The position numbers and the translations under genes were made by a program. The notes below the pieces were generated by a model that had not been told where the DNA came from, did not search any database, and worked only from the letters and a program-made list of their open reading frames with translations. 64,000 nt of DNA from JBGPEQ01 sp050180895 (GTDB lineage: Bacteria; Pseudomonadota; Alphaproteobacteria; Dongiales; Dongiaceae), in the NCBI GenBank assembly GCA_050180895.1, contig JBFXDS010000001.1, positions 186,001 through 250,000 of the forward strand. The letters run 5' to 3'. Positions 33,947 through 42,503 of this stretch are shown here, piece by piece. Each line of letters begins with the position of its first letter. Position 1 is the first letter of the stretch.

Positions 33947-35649
33947 CCGCGGGCTCGACCCGGGGACCGGGCGCGGCGGGCGGCGGGCGCGGCGGTCATC
34001 AGCCGGTCGGCGGCAGCGCGCGCCTCATCGGTGACACTGGCGCCGGACAGCATGCGCGCGATCTCCTCGCGGCGGCCGTGGGCATCCAGCACGGCGAGGC
34101 GCGTGACCACGCTCTTGCCGACCGCGGCCTTCTCGACCCGCCAGTGCTGGTCGGTGCGGGCGGCGACCTGCGGCGAATGGGTGACGACGAGCACCTGCAG
34201 CTTGCGGCCGAGCCGCGCCAGGCGGTCGCCGACAGCCGCGGCGGTGGCGCCGCCGACGCCGCTGTCGACCTCGTCGAAGACCAGGGTGGGCACCGGGTCG
34301 GCCTCGGCCAGCACCACCTTGAGGGCGAGCAGGAAGCGCGACAGCTCGCCGCCGGAGGCGATGCGGTTGAGCGCGCCCGGCGGCATGCCGGGATTGGTGG
34401 CGACCTCGAAGACCACGCGCTCGAGTCCGTTCTCGCCCCAGTCGGACTCGGCAAGGCGCTCGAGGCGGGTGGCGAAGCGCGCCTTGTCGAGCTTCAGCGG
34501 CGGCAGCTCGGTGTTGATGGCGGCATCGAGCCGGCGCGCGGCTTCGGCCCGCGCCGTGCTCAGCGCATCCGCCGCGTCCAGGTAGGATTGCCGGGCCGCG
34601 GCTTCGTCCCGGGTCAGCTGCGCCAGGCGGCCGCCCTGGTCGTCGATCGCGGCCAGCTGCGCGGCCAGCCGGGCGGCATGGTCGGCGAGCGCATCGACGG
34701 GCACGCCGTGCTTGCGCGCGAGGTCGCGCAGGGCGAACAGCCGCTCCTCGATCTGAGCCAGGCGGTGCGGGGCCAGCTCGGGATCGTTGACCATGCGGCG
34801 CAGCCGGTCGGCGGCGTCGGCGAGTTCGGCGGCGGCTCGGTCGAGGGCGGCGACGACGGGCGCGGCCAGCTCGCCGGCCTTGTCCGCGATGCGGTCGAGG
34901 CGGCGCTGCGCCGCCATGACCCGCGCGTCGGCGCCCCGCTCGCCGGTGAGCTCGTCGAAGGCGGCGCGCGCCGCCTCCAGCAACTTCTCGCGGTTCGACA
35001 GCAGGCGGCGCGAGTCGGCCAGCTCGGCCTCCTCGCCGGGCTTCGGGTCGATGTCCTGCAGCTCGGCGACGGCGTGGCGCAGGTAGTCCTCGTCGCGGCG
35101 CGCCTGCGCCAGGGCGGACTCGGCCTCGGCGCGCGCGGCGGCGGCGGCGCGCCAGCCGCGCCAGGAGTCGCGCACCCGGGCCGCTTGGCCGGCGAGTCCG
35201 CCGAAGGCGTCGAGCAGGGCGCGGTGATGCGCGGCATCGAGCAGGCGCTGCTGCTCGAACTGGCCCTCGATCTCGACCAGCATCTCGCCAATGCGGCGCA
35301 AGAGGCCGATGCCGACGGCCTGGTCGTTGACGAAGGCGCGGCTGCGGCCGTCGGCGCCGAGCTGGCGGCGCAGGATGAGGTTGCCCTCGGCCGTCAGCCC
35401 CTGCTCATCGAGCAGGGCGCGCACGGGATGGTCCGCGGCCAGCGCGAACTCGGCGGCGACCACCGCCTGCGTGGCACCGGGGCGCAGCAGCTGCAGGTCG
35501 GCGCGCCCGCCCAGCGCCAGGCCGAACGCATCGAGCAGGATCGACTTGCCGGCGCCGGTCTCGCCGGTCAGCACCGAGAGGCCCGGACGGATGTCGAGAT
35601 CCAGGCGGTCGATAAGGACGATGTCGCGGATCGACAGGTTCAGCAGCAT
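33943..35649 (-). CDS. recN: DNA repair protein RecN
   Basis: A 568-residue SMC-like protein. The start is MLLNLSIRDIVLIDRLDLDI, followed by Walker A GETGAGKSILLDAFGLALGG (about 30-49). Two long Ala/Arg-rich coiled-coil arms follow, then the C-terminal ABC part with SGGELSRFLLALKVVL (signature) and TLVFDEVDSGVGG (Walker B). RecN acts early in double-strand break repair. Overlap with ligA (ATGA) shows coupling. The non-coding stretch upstream (35650-35964) is occupied by REP-like elements, which probably separate bamD from recN transcriptionally. Confidence 0.95.
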   Translation of the reverse strand: MLLNLSIRDIVLIDRLDLDIRPGLSVLTGETGAGKSILLDAFGLALGGRADLQLLRPGATQAVVAAEFALAADHPVRALLDEQGLTAEGNLILRRQLGADGRSRAFVNDQAVGIGLLRRIGEMLVEIEGQFEQQRLLDAAHHRALLDAFGGLAGQAARVRDSWRGWRAAAAARAEAESALAQARRDEDYLRHAVAELQDIDPKPGEEAELADSRRLLSNREKLLEAARAAFDELTGERGADARVMAAQRRLDRIADKAGELAAPVVAALDRAAAELADAADRLRRMVNDPELAPHRLAQIEERLFALRDLARKHGVPVDALADHAARLAAQLAAIDDQGGRLAQLTRDEAAARQSYLDAADALSTARAEAARRLDAAINTELPPLKLDKARFATRLERLAESDWGENGLERVVFEVATNPGMPPGALNRIASGGELSRFLLALKVVLAEADPVPTLVFDEVDSGVGGATAAAVGDRLARLGRKLQVLVVTHSPQVAARTDQHWRVEKAAVGKSVVTRLAVLDAHGRREEIARMLSGASVTDEARAAADRLMTAAPAARRARSPGRARG

Positions 35650-35705
35650 CGCCGTGCGGACCGGGCCTTAAGTCGACATTCCTAGTAGCGGCGTACGCCA
35701 AGAGA

Positions 35706-35745
35706 GTCCCCTCTCCCCCTTGGGGGAGAGGGACAGGGTGAGGGG
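35706..35745. repeat. REP-like palindromic element, forward copy
   Basis: GTCCCCTCTCCCCC TT GGGGGAGAGGG followed by ACAGGGTGAGGGG. Same family as 1746-1851, and paired with the inverted copy at 35867-35905. Lies between recN (start 35649) and bamD (stop 35965). Confidence 0.8.
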
Positions 35746-35866
35746 AACTCTCGCGCGGCAGCGCGAAGCGACCTTTTTCAGGTCGATGCGTGAGACTCCG
35801 GAAGATGACCCGCGGTGTTCCATCTCGCCTGCAACGAAGCCGCCGGCGCCTGCCGGCGCCAGACCC

Positions 35867-35905
35867 GTCACCCTATCCCTCTCCCCCAAGGGGAGAGGGG
35901 ACTCT
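35867..35905. repeat. REP-like palindromic element, inverted copy
   Basis: GTCACCCTATCCCTCTCCCC then AAGGGGAGAGGGGACTCT, which is close to the reverse complement of the unit at 35706. The two units bracket about 120 bases that contain TTTTTCAGGT, also present between the paired units at 1746-1851. This supports a composite mobile unit (BIME-like) of the same design. Confidence 0.8.
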
Positions 35906-35964
35906 GTATTGCGACCCTGCGTTCAACCCGGAGACCTGTGCGGGACATGCAAGGCGACCCTGCG

Positions 35965-36765
35965 TCAGAAGACGCTGCTGAGCCAGGAGCCGTCCTTCTC
36001 CATCGGCTGCAGGTTCTCGCTGGTCAGCAGCGCATAGCTGTCCTGATACCAATCGCTGCCGGGGTAGTTGTAGCCGAGGACGGCGGCGGCGGTCTGCGCC
36101 TCGTCCTTGATGCCGAGCGCCAGGTAGCACTCGGTCAGCCGGTGCAGCGCCTCCGGGACGTGGGTCGTCGTCTGGTACTGCTCGACGACGCGGCGGAAGC
36201 GGTTGATGGCGGCGAGGTATTGCCGGCGCTCGAGATAGAAGCGGCCGACCTCCATGTCCTTGCCGGCGAGGTGGTCGCGGGCGAGGTCGAGCTTCAGCGC
36301 CGCGTCGCGCGCATAGTCGGTGTTGGGGAAGCGGTTGACGACGTCGTTGAGTGCGTCGAAGGCGAGCTGGGTGTTGCGCTGGTCGCGGCCGACGTCGACG
36401 ATCTGCTCGTAGTAGCAGAGCGCCTTCAGGTAGTAGGCGTAGGCGACGCTGCGGTTGCCGGGATGCAGCTCGATGAAGCGGTCGAGCGCGATGACGGCGT
36501 CGTCATACTCGTCCTGCAGGTAGTGGGCGTAGGCGGACATGATCTGCGCCTGGGTGGCCCAGGGCGAGTAGGGATGCTGGCGGTCCACCTCGTCGAAGGC
36601 GCGGGCCGCCTGATTGTACTCCTCCGCCTGCATGTAGCCGTAGGCGAGGTCGTAGAGCTCCTCCGGCGGCCGCTCGACATACTCGTCGTCGTTGCTGCCG
36701 CAGGCGGCGAGCAGCAACGCTGCCGCGACGGCGGCCAGGCGGCGCGGCATCCTCCCCTCGGGCAT
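35965..36765 (-). CDS. bamD: Outer-membrane assembly lipoprotein BamD
   Basis: A 266-residue lipoprotein of the BAM complex, which inserts beta-barrel proteins into the outer membrane. The lipobox is LLLAAC (Cys about residue 22), followed by an acidic stretch (GSNDDEYVERPPEELYDLAY). TPR-like repeats follow: AARAFDEVDRQHPYSPWATQ, VIALDRFIELHPGNRSVAYA and LNDVVNRFPNTDYARDA, with the BamD mark KDMEVGRFYLERRQYLAAIN. The start at 36765 has AGAGG upstream; an alternative ATG is 15 bases downstream. In related genomes lpxC sits between ftsZ and this gene; here a group of other genes intervenes. Confidence 0.94.
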   Translation of the reverse strand: MPEGRMPRRLAAVAAALLLAACGSNDDEYVERPPEELYDLAYGYMQAEEYNQAARAFDEVDRQHPYSPWATQAQIMSAYAHYLQDEYDDAVIALDRFIELHPGNRSVAYAYYLKALCYYEQIVDVGRDQRNTQLAFDALNDVVNRFPNTDYARDAALKLDLARDHLAGKDMEVGRFYLERRQYLAAINRFRRVVEQYQTTTHVPEALHRLTECYLALGIKDEAQTAAAVLGYNYPGSDWYQDSYALLTSENLQPMEKDGSWLSSVF

Positions 36766-36867
36766 CGTGACCTCTCGCTCGGCTCCGGGAGCGGCGACTA
36801 TAGGCGCGGCGCCGGCCGGCCTCAAGGATACGGCGGCGCCGGCATTGTCGCGGGAAAAATCGCCCGC

Positions 36868-36902
36868 GGCCAAAAGGCGCCGATGAACCCCGTGTCCAGC
36901 GA
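36868..36902 (-). repeat. Isolated inverted copy of the 9226-10012 array repeat, upstream of bamD
   Basis: Read on the minus strand, GCTGGACACGGGGTTCATCG followed by GCGCCTTTTGG matches the array repeat with about four changes. It lies about 100 bases upstream of bamD and points toward it. The gene-free stretch 36766-37179 otherwise holds a second partial CCCGCTGGAC at about 36918 and AT-rich sequence near 37000-37030 that may be a promoter. No gene or RNA was recognised there. Confidence 0.7.
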
Positions 36903-37179
36903 GAGCCGGAGGTCGGTCCCGCTGGACCGCGGACGGAATGGCGGCGGCCCGCCCCGCCCGGCCAAAGGTATCCGCCCCGGCGTCGGGAGGCAAAACTGAA
37001 GGAATAAAGCTATCGTAAATTGCATAATCGTGCGACGGACGGACGCGGACGTCGCCGACGGGCTCATCGGTACCGCTATGGGATTCGCCGCACCGGAAGA
37101 TAACAATCGTCCGCATCGGGCAACGCCGGCGCCTTTTTCGCTGTTGACGGCTTTGCCGATCCTAGCGTATGTTCGCAGA

Positions 37180-37467
37180 ATGTTCAAGGACGATTTACGT
37201 TCGGCGCATGACGCGGAAGAGCCGCGCTGCGGCGCCCGGCTGCGCCGGGGCGGCACCTGCGCGCTGCCGCCGGCGGCCGGCAAGCGGCGCTGCTTCCAGC
37301 ATGGCGGCGCGCGCGGCATCGGCGCGCCCCGGGGCAGCCGCAACGCCTGGAAGCACGGCGTCTACAGCGCCGAGCAGACCGCCCAGCGCCTGCGAATCAA
37401 CGCCTTCTTCCGCGACTGCCTGCGGACCATGCGCGAGATCGAGGCGGGCTGGAAGGATCGCGGCTGA
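37180..37467 (+). CDS. Small HGG-motif protein with Cys/His cluster, function unknown
   Basis: A 95-residue basic protein. The pattern CGARLRRGGTCALPPAAG then KRRCFQHGGARGIGAPRG and SRNAWKHGVYS contains three Cys and a His that could bind zinc, followed by the HGG ... G-A-P-x-G-x-x-N-A-x-K-H-G signature. This is seen in many short hypothetical proteins, often near mobile or phage genes. The ATG at 37180 is preceded by a poor ribosome site; the longer frame to 37030 has no better one. It lies at one edge of the gene group that separates bamD from ftsZ. Confidence 0.6.
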   Translation: MFKDDLRSAHDAEEPRCGARLRRGGTCALPPAAGKRRCFQHGGARGIGAPRGSRNAWKHGVYSAEQTAQRLRINAFFRDCLRTMREIEAGWKDRG

Positions 37468-37571
37468 AGAATCTCGTATGGCGGAGCCGAGGATGGTCGC
37501 GCCTGCGCCGGGGATCGGCGCCGTGCGCCGCGCGGCTACAGTCCGCGGCGGCCAGCCGTAAGGGCGGAGCG

Positions 37572-38033
37572 ATGGCAAACACGCGCTTGATCCAGGTCAA
37601 GGCGGCGGACGACATGCTCGTCTTCCTGTCTGCGATGCGAGAGCGGGACGGATGCGCCAGGGCCAAGCCCCCAAGAGCCGCGGGCCGCAGGCAGCGCCCG
37701 GCGCGGCGGCGCCTGCGCTCGCTTCTGTCCGCCGCCGTCCTGCTGATCGCCTCGCCGGCTGCGGCGTTCGCCGCGGGGCAAGTCGAGGAGGGGCAGCGCA
37801 TCGCCGAGCGGCTGTGCGCCGGCTGCCACACGATCAGCGGTCAGGCGCCGAGCCCATTGGCCGCGGCGCCGGTCTTTGCCTTGATCGGACGCAAGTATCC
37901 CGTATCGCATCTGGCGGAGGCACTGGCCGAGGGCATCGTCACCGGGCACGGTCCGGTGCGGATGCCGGAGTTCGTGTTCGAACCCGACGAGATCGACGAC
38001 CTGCTCGCCTATCTGGAGTCGGTGCAGGAATAG
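37572..38033 (+). CDS. Class I c-type cytochrome, exported
   Basis: A 153-residue protein. GGCGGAGCG precedes the ATG. A long basic N-terminus (residues 1-45) leads into a signal peptide (LLSAAVLLIASPAAAFAAG). The mature domain carries the heme site CAGCH in AERLCAGCHTISGQ, and the axial Met is probably in GPVRMPEFVF, with the terminal helix EIDDLLAYLESVQ. It is a small monoheme electron carrier in the periplasm; its partner is not evident. The unusually long positively charged leader might mean a later start (ATG at 37635). Confidence 0.85.
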   Translation: MANTRLIQVKAADDMLVFLSAMRERDGCARAKPPRAAGRRQRPARRRLRSLLSAAVLLIASPAAAFAAGQVEEGQRIAERLCAGCHTISGQAPSPLAAAPVFALIGRKYPVSHLAEALAEGIVTGHGPVRMPEFVFEPDEIDDLLAYLESVQE

Positions 38034-38244
38034 GCTGGCACTCTTAAGCCGAAGGTTCAGTGCGGGACGGGCGTTCGTGGACCCATTCCGGACAGTCCGG
38101 CGGTAGACTCGCCTGCACGACGCTTCGCTCCACTGCGTCCATCAAAAACGCAACGAGGCTGGGAACGCGGTAAACTCCTCTTGTCGCCATCCTCGACTGA
38201 CGATGCGGTCGGCTCGGCTTGTCAAAGATACTTGCAGTGTTGAT

Positions 38245-38259
38245 AAAAATGATTAGCAT
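38245..38259. promoter_or_regulatory. Candidate XRE-cupin operator upstream of the decarboxylase-peptidase operon
   Basis: AAAAATGATTAGCAT at 38245 matches AAAAATCTTTAGCAT at 42318 in 13 of 15 bases. It stands out in AT content from its surroundings and lies 27 bases before the decarboxylase start. The other copy is beside the XRE-cupin regulator gene, which makes a common regulator likely. No credible gene lies in 38034-38244. Confidence 0.5.
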
Positions 38260-38285
38260 CACGGCCTTCCGACACGACAGGTACG

Positions 38286-39677
38286 ATGCAGCCCACAACC
38301 CCCGCCGAGTATCTCGACGCAGTTCGGACGCCGAGTGACGTGCTCTCTGTTGCCGACGACGGCAGTCTGGCCGTCGATGGCCTCCGCGTCGCCGATCTGC
38401 TGACCCAATTCGGCTCGCCGCTTTACATCGCCTGCGAATCCACGCTGCGATCGAACTTTCGGCGCATCCGTCAGGCCTTCACCGCGGAGTGGCCGGCGCC
38501 CGTCAACGTTCTCTACGCGATCAAGGCCAACAACAATCCGGCCATCCGGGCCATCCTCCACCAGGAAGGCGCCGGGGGCGACTGTTTCGGCCTGGGCGAA
38601 CTGCACATCACCTTCGTCGGTGGCGCTGATCCGGACCTCATTGTCGTCAACGGCAGCAGCAAGACCTATGAGGAGCTGGAGGCGGCTGTCGCGCGCGGCG
38701 TTTCCATCAACGTCGACGACGAAGCCGAGGTTGACGATCTGGCCGACATCGCGCGACGCACGGGCAAGACGGTCCGCGTCAACCTTCGGCTGAAAATCGT
38801 CCCGGCTTCCTTCGCCCGCCACGGGAGCGACTATTTCGGGGTCCAGCGCGACGTCGCCACCCATCTGCGCGCCTGGAAATGGGGGTTCTCGCCGGAAGCA
38901 GCGCGCCACTTGATCGAGCGGATACGCGGGACACCCGGACTGCGTCTCACCGGCTATAGCGCACACAGCGGCCGGGTCACCACGAATCCGAAGGCGGTGG
39001 GGGACTATGCCGAGGAACTGGGCCGGGTCGTTGCGCAATTGGCGCAAGCGACCGGGTTCAAGCCGGCCGTTCTCGACATCGGCGGCGGCTGGCCCCGGCA
39101 GCGTGACCCGGAATCGCGCAGCCTCGCGCTCAATCCCCGGCCGATCGAGGCGTATGCGCGGGAGGCGACGCACCGGCTGCTGTCGCCGCTGCAGGAGGCC
39201 GGCATCCCCGCGCCGCAACTCTGGCTGGAGCCGGGGCGGTTCATCGTCGGCAACGCGTTGCTGCTTGCCGGAAGGGTAGGGCGCATCAAGCGGGATTTGG
39301 GCCACGTCTGGGTCAATGCCGACTTCAGCACCAACAACGTCATGCGGGTCGACACCAGCGGCAGCGCCTATCACATCCTCGCGGCATCCGGCATGCACCG
39401 GCCATTCTCCGGGACCGGTCGCGTCGTCGGGCCGACCTGCGCCGAGTCGCTGCTGGCCGAAGACTGGTCGATGCCCGAGAACCTCCGCAGCGGCGAGCCG
39501 ATCGTGCTCCTCGACGCCGGAATGTATGCCGAGACAACGTCGACCCAGCTCAACGGCATCCCGCGGCCGGCGACCGTGCTGGTCGGCGGCGGTCGCGCTG
39601 AAATCATCAAGGAGCGCGAGACGGTCGACGATGTCTTCGCCAAGTGCCGCGTTCCCGCACGCCTTGCAATGACATAG
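38286..39677 (+). CDS. PLP-dependent fold-type III decarboxylase (diaminopimelate/ornithine decarboxylase-like)
   Basis: A 463-residue enzyme. The PLP lysine is Lys80 in VLYAIKANNNP. Further family marks are GDCFGLGELHITFVGGADP, YSAHSGRV (His), VLDIGGGWPRQR (the Gly-rich phosphate site) and LWLEPGRFIV (Glu-Pro-Gly-Arg). The second-subunit motif GPTCAESLLAED (Cys) is followed by LLDAGMYAETTSTQLNG. The overall layout resembles LysA, but the substrate could be another basic or modified amino acid. The peptidase gene begins 5 bases after its stop, so both are one operon. A role downstream of peptide hydrolysis is inferred from this arrangement. Confidence 0.85.
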   Translation: MQPTTPAEYLDAVRTPSDVLSVADDGSLAVDGLRVADLLTQFGSPLYIACESTLRSNFRRIRQAFTAEWPAPVNVLYAIKANNNPAIRAILHQEGAGGDCFGLGELHITFVGGADPDLIVVNGSSKTYEELEAAVARGVSINVDDEAEVDDLADIARRTGKTVRVNLRLKIVPASFARHGSDYFGVQRDVATHLRAWKWGFSPEAARHLIERIRGTPGLRLTGYSAHSGRVTTNPKAVGDYAEELGRVVAQLAQATGFKPAVLDIGGGWPRQRDPESRSLALNPRPIEAYAREATHRLLSPLQEAGIPAPQLWLEPGRFIVGNALLLAGRVGRIKRDLGHVWVNADFSTNNVMRVDTSGSAYHILAASGMHRPFSGTGRVVGPTCAESLLAEDWSMPENLRSGEPIVLLDAGMYAETTSTQLNGIPRPATVLVGGGRAEIIKERETVDDVFAKCRVPARLAMT

Positions 39678-39682
39678 GTCCG

Positions 39683-41725
39683 ATGCCGAAGCGAACGTCA
39701 GATGCCCCTGTCGCGCGCGGCGACGCCGGACAGAGGGACCTCGCCCGCCAGCGCGACATTCGCGACAGCCCGCTCTATCGGGACGTCGAAGCTTACTTCG
39801 AGATGCTCTACGCGGTCGGCACGGGCCAGATCGTCGATGCGGCGGACCTCACGATCTCTCCTGACGGACGGTTGGCGGCCTTTGCCGGATCGCGCCTCGA
39901 CAAGCTGGCGGGTAAGCCGGTCGGGCGGATCTGCACGCTCGACATCGGCACGGGCGCGCTCGCGCAAATCACGCATGGTCCGGGCAACGACCGTCTGCCG
40001 CGCTTTTCCGCCGATGGCACCCGGATCGCCTTCCTCTCGGACCGGCGCGAGGCCGGCGTCATGCAGCTTTACCTGCTCGACCGCGCCCGCTTCGGCGAGG
40101 CCGCGGCGACCGAGGCCATGCCGGGGACGGTCGAGTATTTCCACTGGTCGCCGGATGGTCATCGCATCCTGTTGGCGGCTGCCGGGCGCGGCGCCGATCT
40201 CGCCGGCATGCAGGGGTCCCGCAAGACCGCCCGGGCGCAGTCGGACCTGCCGGACTGGATGCCGCAGATCGATGCCGGTCCCGACGAGAACCTGTGGCGG
40301 CGACTATGGATCCTCGACACGGAGAGCGGCGCCATCCACCCCTGCGGGCCGCCCGGCCTCAACGTCTGGGAAGCGGTGTGGTGCGGCCCAAAGAAGATCG
40401 CCGCCGTCGTCTCCGACCATCCAGGCGAGGAGACCTGGTACGATGCCCGTCTTGACCTCATCGATGTCGCGACCGGCGCGGCGCGGACAATCGCCCGCTC
40501 CAGCGACCAATTCGGCTGGCCGGCCGCCTCGCCCTCCGGCCGCCGCCTTGCGGTCGTGCAAGCGGTGTGCAGCGACCGCTGGGTCGTCTGCGGCGATCTG
40601 CTGCTGATCGATCCCGGCACCGGCGCCGTCACGCGCGTCGACACCGCCGGCGTCGATGTGAGCTGGCTGGCGTGGCGCGACGAAGACACGCTGTTCTATG
40701 TCGGCAAGCGCGCCTTCGATACGGTCATGGCGAACTACGACGCCGTGCGCGGCACGACCGATGAAATCCTGGTCAGTGCCGAGGTGGACGGCGGCCCCTG
40801 GTTTCCAACCGCGACGCCTGTCGGCAGGCGCGACGCCCTCACGCAGGTGGAAGGCTGGGCCGTGCCACCGGCGATCACGATGATCACGGACGGCAGGCCG
40901 CGCACGCTGGCGTCGTTGGGTCACGATCGCCTTGCCGCAATCCTGCCCGACGTCGGCGCCATCGAGCCGGTGCGCTGGAATGCCCCCGACGGGCTCGAGA
41001 TTCACGGCTGGCTCGTGCGGCCTCGCGGTGATCCGCCCTATCCGCTGGTCGTCGACATTCACGGTGGACCAGTCTGGGTCGCGCGCAACCGTTGGCTCGC
41101 CCGCCAGCGCCACGCAGCCCTGCTGGCCAAGCGCGGCTACGCCGTGCTCTATCCGAATCCGCGCGGCAGCAGCACACGCGGCCAGGAGTTCGCCCGCCTT
41201 GTCAAAGGCGACATGGGCGGCGCCGACACGCACGATGTCCTCTCGGGGCTGGACGCCATGGTCGCGCGCGGCATCGCCGACCCGCGCCGGCTCGGCGTCA
41301 TCGGCGTCAGCTATGGCGGCTTCATGGCGGCCTGGCTGATCACGCAGGATGATCGCTTTGCCGCGGCGGTGCCGATTTCGCCTGCGACGGACTGGTACAG
41401 CACGCACTGGACCTGCAACATCCCCCGCTTCGACGAGCTCTATCTCGGCGACCGGCCCGACCATCCGGGCGGCCGCTACTACGAGCGCAGTCCCGTGATG
41501 TTCGCCAACCGCGCGAAGACGCCGACCCTCACTATCGCCGGCGCGCAGGACCGCTGTACGCCGCCCGGCCAAGCCGAGGAATTCCACCGTGCGCTGCTGG
41601 AGGCCGGCGTGGATTCGGTGCTCGCCGTCTATCCCCTGGACGGCCACGGCGTGCGCGACTTCCCCGCCCAGATCGACAACACCGCCCGCATCCTCGCCTG
41701 GTTCGAGCGGCACATGCCGGCGTGA
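39683..41725 (+). CDS. S9 family prolyl oligopeptidase (acylaminoacyl-peptidase-like)
   Basis: A 680-residue serine peptidase without a signal peptide. An N-terminal beta-propeller with PD40-type strands (LTISPDGRLAAFAGS, PRFSADGTRIAFLSD, FHWSPDGHRILLAA) covers about residues 50-430. The alpha/beta-hydrolase domain contains VVDIHGGPVWVARNRW (oxyanion), nucleophile Ser543 in IGVSYGGFMAAW, Asp623 in AGAQDRCTPPGQ and His655 in YPLDGHGVRDF. All triad residues are present. S9 enzymes of this type cleave short peptides. It is co-transcribed with the decarboxylase and convergent with the regulator gene 7 bases away. Confidence 0.92.
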   Translation: MPKRTSDAPVARGDAGQRDLARQRDIRDSPLYRDVEAYFEMLYAVGTGQIVDAADLTISPDGRLAAFAGSRLDKLAGKPVGRICTLDIGTGALAQITHGPGNDRLPRFSADGTRIAFLSDRREAGVMQLYLLDRARFGEAAATEAMPGTVEYFHWSPDGHRILLAAAGRGADLAGMQGSRKTARAQSDLPDWMPQIDAGPDENLWRRLWILDTESGAIHPCGPPGLNVWEAVWCGPKKIAAVVSDHPGEETWYDARLDLIDVATGAARTIARSSDQFGWPAASPSGRRLAVVQAVCSDRWVVCGDLLLIDPGTGAVTRVDTAGVDVSWLAWRDEDTLFYVGKRAFDTVMANYDAVRGTTDEILVSAEVDGGPWFPTATPVGRRDALTQVEGWAVPPAITMITDGRPRTLASLGHDRLAAILPDVGAIEPVRWNAPDGLEIHGWLVRPRGDPPYPLVVDIHGGPVWVARNRWLARQRHAALLAKRGYAVLYPNPRGSSTRGQEFARLVKGDMGGADTHDVLSGLDAMVARGIADPRRLGVIGVSYGGFMAAWLITQDDRFAAAVPISPATDWYSTHWTCNIPRFDELYLGDRPDHPGGRYYERSPVMFANRAKTPTLTIAGAQDRCTPPGQAEEFHRALLEAGVDSVLAVYPLDGHGVRDFPAQIDNTARILAWFERHMPA

Positions 41726-41732
41726 GCGCCGC

Positions 41733-42278
41733 TCAGAACGTCGGCGGCGTGCAGGCGCTGACGACTTCGCAAACCTTCTTGCCGGTGTTGCGCATGCGGT
41801 GCCGCGTCGTGCTGTCGAACAGATAAGCGTCGCCGGGGCCGAGGACGGTCGTCTGCCCGCCGACGGTGATCTCCAGATGGCCGCGCACGATGACGCCGCC
41901 CTCATGGCCCTCATGGCTGTACTCGCCGGAGTCCGAGCCCGGCTGGTGCCGCTCGTGCAGGATTTGCAGCGTTTGCCCCTTCAGGTTCTCGCCGACCTGG
42001 CGGAGCGACAGAGCGTGGCTGCCGAGCTCGACCAGCTCCGCGGCGCGATAGAAAATTCGCGGTCTGGCGGCCGGGTCGGCGGAAGCAAAGAATTCGGCCA
42101 GGGTGAGCGACAGGCCGTCCAGTACCTTCTTGAGCGAAGCCACTGAGGGACTGACCCGGTTCTGCTCGATCAGCGAGATCGTCGCACTGGTCACACCGGC
42201 GCGCTTGGCCAGTTCGCGCTGCGAGAGGCCGCGCTTCTGGCGGATCTGGCGCAGCCGCTCACCGAGGTCAGTCGTCAT
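41733..42278 (-). CDS. XRE-family HTH regulator with C-terminal cupin (PuuR-like)
   Basis: A 181-residue regulator. The N-terminal Cro/C1-type HTH (RLRQIRQKRGLSQRELAKRA then GVTSATISLIEQNRVSPSV) is at about residues 7-60. The cupin domain is at about 105-175: EYSHEGHEGGVIVRGHLEIT, then GPGDAYLFDSTTRHRMRN, with the His/Glu metal-site pattern. XRE-cupin proteins repress catabolic genes for amines, amino acids and related compounds (PuuR for putrescine) and respond to a small ligand. It is divergent from the peptide-binding protein gene and convergent with the peptidase. Probable targets are the sites at 42295-42332 and 38245. Confidence 0.9.
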   Translation of the reverse strand: MTTDLGERLRQIRQKRGLSQRELAKRAGVTSATISLIEQNRVSPSVASLKKVLDGLSLTLAEFFASADPAARPRIFYRAAELVELGSHALSLRQVGENLKGQTLQILHERHQPGSDSGEYSHEGHEGGVIVRGHLEITVGGQTTVLGPGDAYLFDSTTRHRMRNTGKKVCEVVSACTPPTF

Positions 42279-42294
42279 CGCAGGGTCCCCTAGA

Positions 42295-42332
42295 CAAAAA
42301 ATACTTTCCTCGTGCCAAAAAATCTTTAGCAT
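42295..42332. promoter_or_regulatory. Two A-tract half-sites in front of the peptide-binding protein, candidate XRE-cupin operators
   Basis: CAAAAAATACTTT at 42295 and CAAAAAATCTTTAGCAT at 42316 begin exactly 21 bases apart, between the divergent regulator and binding-protein genes. The second contains the 15-base word shared with 38245. The rest of 42279-42503 is ordinary GC-rich DNA with the ribosome site GGGAGAGAGA in front of 42504. Confidence 0.55.
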
Positions 42333-42503
42333 TGGCGGTGCTCAGATTGGAGCGCAGTCGAGGGAAAGTCGAGATGCAACAGATCGCGAGCAATCGCGGA
42401 CATTGCCGCGCTTTCCGTCGCCCAGGGACCTCGATGCGACGTGGGGCCCGCTGCCCATGAAGCGGCGATCGGGGGACGAAGAAGACAACAGGGAGAGAGA
42501 ACG

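Noticed and set aside
31352..34585. Very long plus-strand open frame (about 1077 codons) over ligA and recN
   Set aside because: It is antisense to two well-conserved genes with intact motifs. Long antisense frames are expected in GC-rich DNA with strong third-position bias, and its translation shows no domain.
38044..38298. Minus-strand ORF of 84 codons upstream of the decarboxylase
   Set aside because: It crosses the putative operator and the decarboxylase start, has no ribosome site and its sequence is unlike any family I know.
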